13,496 bases of DNA from Gammaproteobacteria bacterium (lineage in GTDB: Bacteria > Pseudomonadota > Gammaproteobacteria > DRJJ01). This document shows, one piece after another, positions 7,976 to 13,496 of this stretch. Numbering within the stretch: position 1 is the stretch's first letter; each line of letters starts with the position of its first letter. The notes under the pieces were generated by a model. The model saw only the letters and a program-made list of their open reading frames with translations. It was not told where the DNA came from and did not search any database. The stretch covers positions 1 through 13,496 of the forward strand of contig DRJJ01000118.1 in assembly GCA_011052255.1 (NCBI GenBank). The letters are read 5' to 3'. Position numbers and translations under genes: made by a program.

Positions 7976-8368
7976 TCATTTTATAGTGGCTGTCAAATGC
8001 CCACGATTGATTCTAAGTTATTGAAAATAGTAGCACAGTTTAGTGATGGCCTCCCTTCCCGGATTGCCCGGGCATCCTTGAGCTAACCTGGCAAGTTCTT
8101 TAGACGATAGTGATGTGCGCCATTTTTCTACACGGTCTGCGACCGGGGTGCCGTGCACATTTTGCTGATCCGGACACCAAACCGAATCTGGGTTTGCTTG
8201 CTGTTACTATAATCAAGCATTTGGGGCGTAAGCTACCATATATAGGTCGCATCGGCCTCACACACCTGATCCAATGCGGCCACTTCCAATTTCCGGATTT
8301 TATTGTTCACCATGACAAACTGACGGGACAACCCTGTCATTCGTCGATACAGTTTGCGCCGAACACCT
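7976..8368 (-). pseudogene. Decayed second copy of a sulfotransferase, 3' part
   Basis: Positions 7976-8231 align along their full length with 8523-8780, the 3' end of the intact sulfotransferase, at roughly three quarters identity by eye with several small indels. Shared landmarks are the CCCAAATGCTTGATTATAGT stretch (PQMLDYS), the segment encoding EKWRTSLSSKEL, and the terminal TCAT, read on the minus strand as the ATGA where the intact gene overlaps its neighbour. The copy has in-frame stops and frameshifts, so it is dead. Between about 8232 and 8368, next to the junction, the frame encodes RQFVMV...ALDQVC, which fits the matching part of a more diverged sulfotransferase; this section is less certain. 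The 5' half of the gene, including the PAPS-binding loop, is gone. Confidence 0.8.
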
Positions 8369-8526
8369 TCATTCGAAACGTATAATTTATCACCGCCTGG
8401 ATAAACAACCCATGTATCGTAACAGTCGTCCAGGCCGCTAAGCAGTGTCTTCGTATGATGTTCTGTACCTCCTGCATTCTTGATATTATCATGGAGGACA
8501 TAAAGTATGCGTGGCATATTATTCAT
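8369..8526 (-). pseudogene. GT4 glycosyltransferase 5' fragment fused to sulfotransferase remnant
   Basis: This is the first 54 or so codons of a GT4 gene closely related to the intact one at 5604-6785. A hand alignment of about 157 nt (6629-6785 against 8369-8526) shows about 22 mismatches, but only 8 of 54 residues differ. Both encode RILYVLHDNIKNAGGTEHH. The ATG at 8526-8524 overlaps the stop of the upstream sulfotransferase as ATGA, so translation initiation is probably still possible. The frame continues past 8369 into the sulfotransferase remnant and stops at 8233, giving a 97-residue chimera with no catalytic domain. I regard it as a non-functional scar. Confidence 0.85.
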
Positions 8527-9407
8527 TTTGTAGGGGCTGTCAAATTCCCAAGACTACTTCCAAGCTCATCAAAATCGTAGCCCAGTTTAGTGATAAGTTC
8601 CCTTCCCAGATTACCCAGGTATCCTTGAGCGAACCCGGCAAGTTCTTTAGATGATAGTGATGTGCGCCATTTTTCCACAGAATTTTCGACCGGGGTGCCG
8701 CGCGCATTTATGCTGACCTGATCACCAAACCGCCCCCGGGGTTGTTTGCTGTTACTATAATCAAGCATTTGGGGTGTAAAGGTCAGGCCGAGTTGTTCTG
8801 ACAGCCAGCGGATTTGAGTATCAGGGTCCGTAACCAGTTCTTCATAGCGAATGACAATTGCTTTGTCGCCCAGTGCCCGGATACCTTCAATCAACAATCC
8901 TGGGCCTTTTGCCATATCAAGTTGATTATAGGATTTCAGGAATTCCTCCGGTTGATTGTTGAACCATGTTTTCAGTACTGACGATAAGACTGCGATCGGG
9001 TTGCGCAACAGGATTACAAATTTCGCCTTCGGAAATACCCGGTGTAATTCTGGCATGATATGGAAATAACGTGGCGTCTTGTCAACAAAAAAGTTCTTGC
9101 CCGTTTCCTGGAGGGCGCTGCTATATAACGTTGAAGCCATTAATCGTATGGCTTCAATATAAGTTTCCTCTCCGTTCGCTGTATGCTCAAGGAAATCGTC
9201 GAGAGCCTGACGAGCCTGAAATGCTTCGTACTCGGTATTAATTCCCTCGCGTTTCAGGGCGTACAAGGGGTGCAGCATAATCCACGGTTCTGGCACGGCC
9301 AGAACTTCAGGGTGCCCTCCGAGTAGACGTTGCAACATAGTAGAGCCAGATCGAGGCAGGGAGATAATAAAAATCAGATTGGAACCGGATTTATCGAACT
9401 TGTTCAT
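8523..9407 (-). CDS. PAPS-dependent sulfotransferase (Sulfotransfer_3-like)
   Basis: This 294-residue cytoplasmic sulfotransferase should move sulfate from PAPS to a hydroxyl, here most likely on a glycan. The 5'-phosphosulfate loop is SLPRSGSTMLQRLL (16-29). The 3'-phosphate site is KFVILLRNPIAVLSSVL (129-145), with R135 and S142/S143. FFVDKTPRY (106-114) and IRYEEL (186-191) are further family landmarks. The length is normal. The ATG at 9407 has only a weak SD (AGAG). Its stop overlaps the start of the GT4 fragment as ATGA, showing that this enzyme was once coupled to a GT4 partner. It follows the GT2-like gene by 55 bp. A decayed 3' copy of a related gene lies just downstream. Confidence 0.92.
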   Translation of the reverse strand: MNKFDKSGSNLIFIISLPRSGSTMLQRLLGGHPEVLAVPEPWIMLHPLYALKREGINTEYEAFQARQALDDFLEHTANGEETYIEAIRLMASTLYSSALQETGKNFFVDKTPRYFHIMPELHRVFPKAKFVILLRNPIAVLSSVLKTWFNNQPEEFLKSYNQLDMAKGPGLLIEGIRALGDKAIVIRYEELVTDPDTQIRWLSEQLGLTFTPQMLDYSNSKQPRGRFGDQVSINARGTPVENSVEKWRTSLSSKELAGFAQGYLGNLGRELITKLGYDFDELGSSLGNLTAPTK

Positions 9408-9462
9408 GATCTCTGCTTTTGGGAGATGCTGAAAACGGGATGATTACCATATGATGCCGCGC

Positions 9463-10164
9463 TTATCTGTATTTTTCCTGTATATCGTGAACTTGTCGGG
9501 TCCGCTCAACTTCCAGGCTCTTGTCTGTACTGAGTCCCGCCGGGTTATTGAAGTAACTGCCAATCGTCTCGGGAATCTTTCGGAACTTGCTCCCCCTCCT
9601 GGATAGCCGTAACCACATTTCATAGTCACCCACTATTGAATATTCGGGATTGAACAGGCCGGCATCAATTATTGTTTGTCTCTTTAGAAGTGGAAACGGT
9701 CCACACAAACACATTTTTACCAGGTTGCTGTGCGAATACTCTGGCCAGTCGAACAGATTTACAATTTTATGATGATCGGGGTCATCCACGATATAACATC
9801 TGGAGTAGATTACATCCACGTTTGGCCAAACGTTCGCGTATTCCAAAAGGGTGCGTAAAGCTGCCGGATAAAGCCGGTCGTCAGTATTGAAGTTCATGCA
9901 ATAGTCAGTGTCTGCCACTTCGATAGCCATGTTCCAGGCTTGATATATTGGAACTTTTTCGGCGCACTCGATAATAGTAACCTCTATTCCGTCCCTGAAC
10001 TTGAACAACTTGAACCTCTCTAACGATGTGTCTGTCGATGCTGCGTCAACGTAAATCACGTTAAACCGGGGAAGCAGTTGATTGTTCAGCGATCTACAGT
10101 ATCCATCGATATACCGTGCAGAGTTGTAGCTTGAGCATAGTATTGATGCAGTCGGAAAAGGCAT
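9463..10164 (-). CDS. GT2-family (GT-A fold) glycosyltransferase
   Basis: This 233-residue protein has the GT-A layout of inverting family 2 enzymes: an N-terminal strand-loop ASILCSSYNSARYIDGY (6-22), VIYVDAASTDTS (36-47) in place of the usual VDDGSTD, and a metal-binding site NFNTDDRLYP (91-100) with D95 D96 as the DxD equivalent. GDYEMWLRLSRRG (179-191) matches the ED-containing motif near the catalytic base. It ends soon after this motif, so it is a compact, single-domain member. The ATG at 10164 follows a purine-rich TAAGAGA. It lies between a second GT2 gene and the sulfotransferase on the same strand. Confidence 0.9.
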   Translation of the reverse strand: MPFPTASILCSSYNSARYIDGYCRSLNNQLLPRFNVIYVDAASTDTSLERFKLFKFRDGIEVTIIECAEKVPIYQAWNMAIEVADTDYCMNFNTDDRLYPAALRTLLEYANVWPNVDVIYSRCYIVDDPDHHKIVNLFDWPEYSHSNLVKMCLCGPFPLLKRQTIIDAGLFNPEYSIVGDYEMWLRLSRRGSKFRKIPETIGSYFNNPAGLSTDKSLEVERTRQVHDIQEKYR

Positions 10165-10196
10165 TGCTATCTCTTACATGTCTTAAAGGAAAAACG

Positions 10197-10352
10197 TTAT
10201 GCTGATCTCATCCGGTATCTTGCTTCACCATTGTCCGGAATAATCAAGCCTGATCTATCATAACCATCTGCCATGTTTATAAAAAGCAGTAATTTATGCC
10301 TGGCTGTGAAGGATGCACTCATTAGCAATGCAGGTCTGAGTATAAGACGCAT
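10197..10352 (-). CDS. Possible small ORF (51 residues), unidentified
   Basis: In the 216-bp gap between the two GT2 genes, an ATG at 10352-10350 opens a 51-codon frame. GAGGGGG lies about 12 nt upstream, a strong SD core at rather long spacing. The product starts MRLILRPALLMSASF, with a short hydrophobic stretch, then a charged C-terminus ending ARYRMRSA. The same frame stays open upstream into the end of the preceding GT2 gene, so it could equally be a chance ORF or the decayed tail of a lost gene. I recognise no family. Confidence 0.2.
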   Translation of the reverse strand: MRLILRPALLMSASFTARHKLLLFINMADGYDRSGLIIPDNGEARYRMRSA

Positions 10353-10380
10353 TAACGCGCTTTTCCCCCTCAGCCGGTTT

Positions 10381-11181
10381 TTATTTAATGAGCTTAACGG
10401 AACTATAACCCATACTGTCCACAACAAGTTTTAGCATGGCATTGAAGACATGGTCCATGCCTGGCGTCTGTCGCAACCAGTCCTGATTATTCGTTATGAC
10501 CTCCAGTTGACAGATCAGGTGGGTCAAAGAGTCTGTAGTCGACAACCCAGAGGCATGTTGACGATACCCAGTACCTGCCTGAGGACTGTACTTCCACTGC
10601 CTGGCGTGCTGGAGCAGACGCAACTTCAGGTCCCAGTCCTCATACAAGCTCTGGTTATGGCGAAAACCACCGCTTTCTATAAAGAGTTTCCTGGAAAACA
10701 TCATATCTCTCGGAATCGGCAACTTGCGATACAACAGGCTCAGTAGCCGATCATCCTTGCTCAGCTTGCAGAATTCTGCAAATGTCAGCAACCTGACAGT
10801 ACTTCCATGTTCATTGATAAGGACCACATCAGAATAGGCCACAGTTTCAAGAGAACCGTCAAGCAAGTGCAGTTCTCTCTCGATCTTCTCTCCGTGATAA
10901 AGGTCATCGCCATCCAGTGTCGTCACAAAAACAGAACTTACTGACCGAATGGCAAGATCACGATTCATGGCCACCCCATGGTTACTCTCCCGGAAAACGG
11001 TTTTTATTTCCGGATATATTGCATGCAGGCTACGCAAATAATCCCTCGAACTATCTATAGATCCATCGTCTGCCACGATGATCTCGTCCGGTTTCCGCGT
11101 TTGTGTGAGCACACTCTCTATAGCCATCCTGAGGTATGGCATATTGTTGTAACTCGTAATTACACAGGCAACTGTATTCAC
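10381..11181 (-). CDS. GT2-family glycosyltransferase
   Basis: This 266-residue classic GT2 enzyme has VACVITSYNNMPYLRMAIES (4-23), EIIVADDGSIDSS (33-45) with D38 D39 for nucleotide binding, TTLDGDDLYH (87-96) carrying the DxD metal site (D90, D92), and SLYEDWDLKLRLL (178-190) with the ED motif that usually supplies the catalytic base (E181, D182). The start is GTG at 11181-11179, since the conserved first strand begins at once and no ATG is available. There is no SD, but a TATATT box lies 6 nt upstream on the coding strand. It is the first gene of the minus-strand block that runs down to 5604. The substrate is unknown. Confidence 0.93.
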   Translation of the reverse strand: MNTVACVITSYNNMPYLRMAIESVLTQTRKPDEIIVADDGSIDSSRDYLRSLHAIYPEIKTVFRESNHGVAMNRDLAIRSVSSVFVTTLDGDDLYHGEKIERELHLLDGSLETVAYSDVVLINEHGSTVRLLTFAEFCKLSKDDRLLSLLYRKLPIPRDMMFSRKLFIESGGFRHNQSLYEDWDLKLRLLQHARQWKYSPQAGTGYRQHASGLSTTDSLTHLICQLEVITNNQDWLRQTPGMDHVFNAMLKLVVDSMGYSSVKLIK

Positions 11182-11549
11182 TTGCTTAATATAGGTCGAG
11201 GCCGGGTTGTATAAGATATGGATTTAACTTGTGAGTGTAGCTCTACCTGATTAGTCAGAGGGCAAGCTGCCGACTCAAACAGGTCACTCCTCATTCAGAA
11301 ATTGTGTCAGGATAAGGGGCATTAATTATCTTCAGGTCTGCATTTGATATGGTAGTAAAGTTTACGTTTGCGCATAAAAATAATCAAAAAAAGTATGATG
11401 CCGATTGCAATATGTAAAAGAAGACATTCACTTCTTCTCTACATGTTCCATCACACCTTTGCAATAGGTAGTCGTTACGCTCATGCTGCCTTTGTTCATG
11501 AATACTCAGGGGGCCTATTATGGGAGGATTGTGATATATAAATGAAAAA

Positions 11550-11578
11550 TTGAATATACTCACATCCATGTGTATATT
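11550..11578 (+). promoter_or_regulatory. Predicted sigma70 promoter
   Basis: TTGAAT (11550-11555) and TATATT (11573-11578) are separated by exactly 17 bp, a near-consensus arrangement. Transcription would start near 11585, pass the short SD-led reading frame at 11602 and reach the FkbM gene at 11773 with a leader of about 190 nt that includes the tRNA-like remnant. AT-rich DNA gives chance matches, so confidence is moderate. Confidence 0.4.
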
Positions 11579-11697
11579 TAGGTACTAAAGGGGTTGGTTT
11601 TATGCTGCGCCTTATTGGGACTAACAATCAGTCACAAGACAATAAGCCATTGTATTAACACGTTATTAACTAGCATGTTACGCGCTACTTCCCTAAA

Positions 11698-11728
11698 GTC
11701 CCGGGTTCGAACCCTTCACGACCCATCA
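11698..11728 (+). pseudogene. tRNA-Lys 3'-end remnant (possible att scar)
   Basis: The sequence GTCCCGGGTTCGAACCC, then TTCACGACCCATCA, matches the end of gammaproteobacterial tRNA-Lys, whose E. coli gene ends GTCGCAGGTTCGAATCCTGC, ACGACCCACCA. The T-loop TTCGAA and the acceptor 3' strand ACGACCC with discriminator A are kept. The T-stem no longer pairs (CCGGG against CCTTC) and CCA has become TCA. No matching 5' half (GGGTCGT with D-arm) or clear anticodon arm is present upstream. It is therefore not a working tRNA. Integrases often use tRNA 3' ends as attachment sites, so this may mark an old island boundary. Confidence 0.55.
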
Positions 11729-11772
11729 TACAATCTCTGGCAAGAGTACGACTTTGATGCTCGCTCTGGTTA

Positions 11773-12429
11773 ATGGCTATGTCGCAATACTACGGTCTTG
11801 ATAATCTGGACGAAAGATTGGCACAGTACATTCCTGAGTCATCCGGGTTCTTTGTTGAATTGGGCGCTTTTGATGGTGTAACCCAATCGAACAGCCTTTA
11901 TTTTGAACAAAAAGGCTGGCGCGGTATCTTGATAGAACCCATACCCCCTGTTTATCAGGTATGTGTCCGGAATCGTCCGAACGCAACCGTTGTTAATTGC
12001 GCCTGTGTTTCAGAGGATTTTAAGGACGCAAACATTGAGATGACTTGGGCAGGATTAATGTCTATTGTGAAAGGGGCGAGGAAAAGTGATGAGGCAGATG
12101 ATGAGTGGGTTCGGCGCGGGGAAGAAATACAGAATATCAAACGTGCAGATATTCGTGTCCCGGCCCGTACTCTTAGCTCGATTCTTGATCAATACAAGGC
12201 ACCGACAATTGACCTGCTTTCGCTGGATGTGGAGGGCTTCGAAATCGGGGTGCTTAAAGGGCTGGATTTTACCAGGCATGCACCGCGAAACCTGCTGGTA
12301 GAAGAATCGGACACTGATGATATTGAAGATTATCTTCGCAAAAAAGGGTACATGCAGGTTGCTAATCTGTCCAGGCGGCCGTTTACCAAGGACATGCTTT
12401 ATCGGCCTGATACGAAGGACAGTAAATGA
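11773..12429 (+). CDS. FkbM-family methyltransferase
   Basis: This 218-residue SAM-dependent methyltransferase of the FkbM (Methyltransf_21) type typically O-methylates sugars or polyketides. The SAM-binding glycine motif is GFFVELGAFDGVTQSNSLYF (25-44). LIEPIPPVYQVCVRNRPNA (53-71) gives the acidic E55 end of strand 2. IDLLSLDVEGFEIGVLKGLD (146-165) is the family's hallmark second motif. The length is usual. ATG at 11773 is the first start, with a second at 11779; neither has a strong SD. It lies just downstream of the tRNA-Lys remnant and upstream of an IS91-type remnant, and it may methylate a sugar made by the neighbouring transferases. Confidence 0.93.
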   Translation: MAMSQYYGLDNLDERLAQYIPESSGFFVELGAFDGVTQSNSLYFEQKGWRGILIEPIPPVYQVCVRNRPNATVVNCACVSEDFKDANIEMTWAGLMSIVKGARKSDEADDEWVRRGEEIQNIKRADIRVPARTLSSILDQYKAPTIDLLSLDVEGFEIGVLKGLDFTRHAPRNLLVEESDTDDIEDYLRKKGYMQVANLSRRPFTKDMLYRPDTKDSK

Positions 12430-12470
12430 TTATGGACCAGAAAAACTCTAGCAAGCCTTCTCAAACATAA
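12426..12470 (+). pseudogene. Possible truncated start of a gene coupled to FkbM
   Basis: The FkbM stop overlaps an ATG as ATGA (12426-12429), and a second in-frame ATG follows at 12432. The frame reads MIMDQKNSSK, then stops at 12468-12470, close to where the IS91-type remnant begins on the other strand. An ATGA overlap is typical of a coupled next gene, so this may be the N-terminal stub of one cut by the insertion. With only a handful of codons, chance is a serious alternative. Confidence 0.2.
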
Positions 12471-12600
12471 CCATCTGCCATAGCATGTGGAAATGGACAT
12501 TCAAGTTGAGCGCGCCGCCGAAGCGCTGGATCAGGGTGACGGCGCCGGTCCCGGCCGTGTCCCCGATTTCCTGATCAAAGGGGCCGTAGGCACCCTGTGA
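12448..12600 (-). pseudogene. IS91-type (Y2) transposase internal fragment
   Basis: The minus strand encodes GTGAVTLIQRFGGALNLNVH, followed by FHML. This matches the conserved core of IS91-family rolling-circle transposases (GAVTLIQRFGSALNLNxHFHML). The family continues with an LDGVYV-like segment. Here ADGYV appears one frame over, directly after FHML, so the copy is frameshifted as well as truncated. Neither the N-terminal zinc-binding region nor the catalytic tyrosines are present. It is a short internal relic between the FkbM gene and the DUF2919 gene. Its outer limits are approximate. Confidence 0.65.
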
Positions 12601-12640
12601 CGGAATCAGTTCGAATGGCGGGGCCGTGTCGAATGAACGG

Positions 12641-13129
12641 TTACTTTTCTGCGGGAACTTTATCGTCCGGAAAGTCATTAAAGCAGTCCCGAATGTAAGA
12701 TGATGAATAGACTACAACCACTATAAGCAACGATATTGCAAACTGTGCCCAGCCTTCGGGAGGTATTGTGTGCCCGGTCCCTGTCCAGAGCGGAACAAGA
12801 ATGACAAAGGCATCGAGTAATGCGGAGGCCGCCAGCAATGCACGGCCCTTCCTCCATATGTTTCTCACTCGTTGGGGGGCATCGGGCATTCTTTTCGTCC
12901 ACGCATAGACCAGCAATACTGCCGGGACCCCGGCCAGTGCGGCCAGCGACATCGTCGGTCGGTCGGAGTAAACGAGATCGATTAGCCCGGTCGGGTCGCT
13001 CCTGTTAACGACAGAGAGGACCAAGATTACGTAGGCTCTTGACAGAAAAAGAAAAATCAGCCACATCGTAAAATTGGGTTTCAGGCACAGATTTTTGTCG
13101 TAGCTGGAAATCGGGTGGTGCTTTGCCAT
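12641..13129 (-). CDS. DUF2919-type inner-membrane protein
   Basis: This 162-residue protein has four predicted transmembrane helices, at about residues 22-41, 60-77, 97-115 and 127-145, and no enzyme motif. The order SSYDKNLCLKP (8-18), FLFLSRAYVILVL (26-38), LVYSDRPTMSLAALAGVPAV (52-71) and YIRDCFNDFP (145-154) fits the DUF2919 (YfeZ-like) family of gammaproteobacterial membrane proteins, whose function is not established. The ATG at 13129 lacks a clear SD. It lies downstream of ssb on the same strand but is separated by over 300 bp and a probable terminator, so it likely has its own promoter. It looks like part of the core chromosome rather than the glycan island. Confidence 0.8.
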   Translation of the reverse strand: MAKHHPISSYDKNLCLKPNFTMWLIFLFLSRAYVILVLSVVNRSDPTGLIDLVYSDRPTMSLAALAGVPAVLLVYAWTKRMPDAPQRVRNIWRKGRALLAASALLDAFVILVPLWTGTGHTIPPEGWAQFAISLLIVVVVYSSSYIRDCFNDFPDDKVPAEK

Positions 13130-13227
13130 GTCGGATATCAGTAGTAGTTACAGCGAAATAGTATAATAACCCGTATATACTTGGCCATCTTGTTGTGTGT
13201 CAATATGACGTATATCCTTCTCCGTTA

Positions 13228-13282
13228 GCCTGCATTTCTCACCACGATGACGAGTCCCCGTCCCGCGGTGAGAAATGCGGGC
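13228..13282. repeat. Long inverted repeat (MITE-, REP- or IS-end-like)
   Basis: Left arm 13228-13243 and right arm 13267-13282 are inverted copies matching at 15 of 16 positions (core GCATTTCTCACC / GGTGAGAAATGC). The 23-nt spacer contains its own small hairpin (GACG at 13249-13252, CGTC at 13259-13262). There is no T-tract, so it is not an intrinsic terminator. It resembles a short non-autonomous element or two abutting insertion-sequence ends. I cannot name the family. Confidence 0.7.
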
Positions 13283-13417
13283 CAGGGCAGCTCTGGTTGA
13301 TTCAGATCGAAAACATGCGAAGTTGGTGAACAGCAGGAATAATCATGGTACCGAAGCCCCGGTCGATCGCCCGGCTGCATCAATTGTAGCAGCAGTTACC
13401 TGCTGTTGTTGACGGCG

Positions 13418-13440
13418 TAAAAGCGCGGTTATTTGCCGCT
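13418..13440 (-). terminator. Probable ssb terminator
   Basis: Read on the minus strand, 15 nt after the ssb stop, a GCGG stem (from 13439-13436) pairs with CCGC (13428-13425) around a 7-nt loop, followed after two bases by TTTT. The stem is short and the T-tract brief, so it would be a weak terminator. Confidence 0.4.
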
Positions 13441-13453
13441 GCCTTCAGAGTGG

Positions 13454-13496
13454 CTAAAACGGGATATCGTCATCAAACTCCAATTCGCATTGGTTG
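13454..13496 (-). CDS. ssb: Single-stranded DNA-binding protein, C-terminal tail (partial)
   Basis: The minus-strand frame at the window edge ends CELEFDDDIPF followed by TAG at 13456-13454. The acidic DDDIPF tip is the near-invariant C-terminal tail of bacterial SSB, which recruits partner proteins such as exonuclease I, RecQ and PriA. Only about 13 residues lie inside the window and the OB-fold is outside it. The gene marks core chromosome at this end of the accessory region. Confidence 0.85.
   Translation of the reverse strand, partial: NQCELEFDDDIPF

Larger units (their letters stand above)
11182..11772. other. 591-bp stretch without a confident gene
   Basis: This AT-rich region separates the minus-strand glycosyltransferase block from the plus-strand FkbM gene. 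It contains a good plus-strand promoter match (11550-11578) and an 18-codon reading frame with a strong SD (AAAGGGG, ATG at 11602, stop at 11656-11658, starting MLRLIGTNNQ). It also contains a tRNA-Lys-like 3' end (11698-11728) and a small imperfect hairpin near 11418-11437 (AGAAG/CTTCT). The 18-codon frame could be a leader peptide or the stub of a truncated gene. Nothing else is recognisable on either strand. Confidence 0.5.
13130..13453. other. Intergenic region between ssb and the DUF2919 gene
   Basis: No gene is seen in about 320 bp. It contains a long imperfect palindrome (13228-13282) and a hairpin next to the ssb stop (13418-13440), each listed separately. The remaining sequence, including a short AGCAG/CTGCT inverted repeat around 13389-13405, shows nothing I can name. 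Confidence 0.5.

Noticed and set aside
8233..8526. A real 97-residue protein encoded by the chimeric frame
   Set aside because: It has a GT4 N-terminus without a donor domain, followed by a decayed sulfotransferase segment. It can be fully explained as a deletion product.
5604..11181. Wzx/Wzy-type polysaccharide export or polymerisation genes
   Set aside because: No multi-spanning membrane protein is encoded in the glycan block. The only polytopic protein in the window is the DUF2919 protein near ssb.
11698..11728. A functional tRNA gene
   Set aside because: The T-stem does not pair, CCA is TCA, and no D-arm, anticodon arm or 5' acceptor strand can be found upstream. Kept only as a remnant.
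10259..12480. A 15-nt string (ATAACCATCTGCCAT) found near 10260 and again near 12462
   Set aside because: The similarity does not extend beyond about 16 nt and the contexts are unrelated, so I treat it as chance or as a trace too short to interpret.

Overview
The window reads as a gammaproteobacterial chromosome segment of moderate GC. The main clues are a truncated ssb gene at the right edge (C-terminal tail EFDDDIPF), a DUF2919-type inner-membrane protein beside it, and a decayed tRNA-Lys 3' end. The species cannot be named from the sequence.

Layout, left to right. Positions 1-543 hold a possible 3' end of an unidentified plus-strand gene, a truncated IS4-family transposase and about 290 bp with no gene. 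Positions 544-3176 (minus) hold two GT4 glycosyltransferases, the second with an unusual C-terminal extension. Divergent from them, 3271-5580 (plus) holds a CgeB-like glycosyltransferase followed 6 nt later by a TPR protein fused to a DUF5672-like glycosyltransferase domain, ending in a clear intrinsic terminator. Positions 5604-11181 (minus) hold a more AT-rich block. In transcription order it has a GT2, a possible 51-residue ORF, a second GT2-like protein, a sulfotransferase, a chimeric scar made of a GT4 5' end joined to a decayed second sulfotransferase, a GT4 that is a paralogue of the 544-1632 gene, and a last GT4. After about 590 bp without a confident gene, which includes the tRNA-Lys remnant, come an FkbM methyltransferase (plus), an IS91-type transposase remnant, the DUF2919 protein and the end of ssb.

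Together the genes look like a glycan assembly and decoration locus: four GT4 enzymes, two GT2 enzymes, one CgeB-like and one DUF5672-like transferase, one sulfotransferase and one FkbM O-methyltransferase. No flippase, polymerase, initiating phosphoglycosyltransferase or chain-length regulator is present. The locus may therefore modify a protein (flagellin or another surface protein) or a lipid core, rather than build a complete Wzx/Wzy polymer; this is inference. The whole segment looks like an accessory island. It has transposase remnants at both ends, a tRNA-Lys scar, two base-composition regimes, and internal tandem duplication followed by deletion.

The most informative structure is at 7976-8526. 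It shows that an ancestral sulfotransferase-GT4 gene pair was duplicated in tandem, then partly deleted to leave a chimeric pseudogene. I see no CRISPR array, toxin-antitoxin pair, defence system or complete mobile element.
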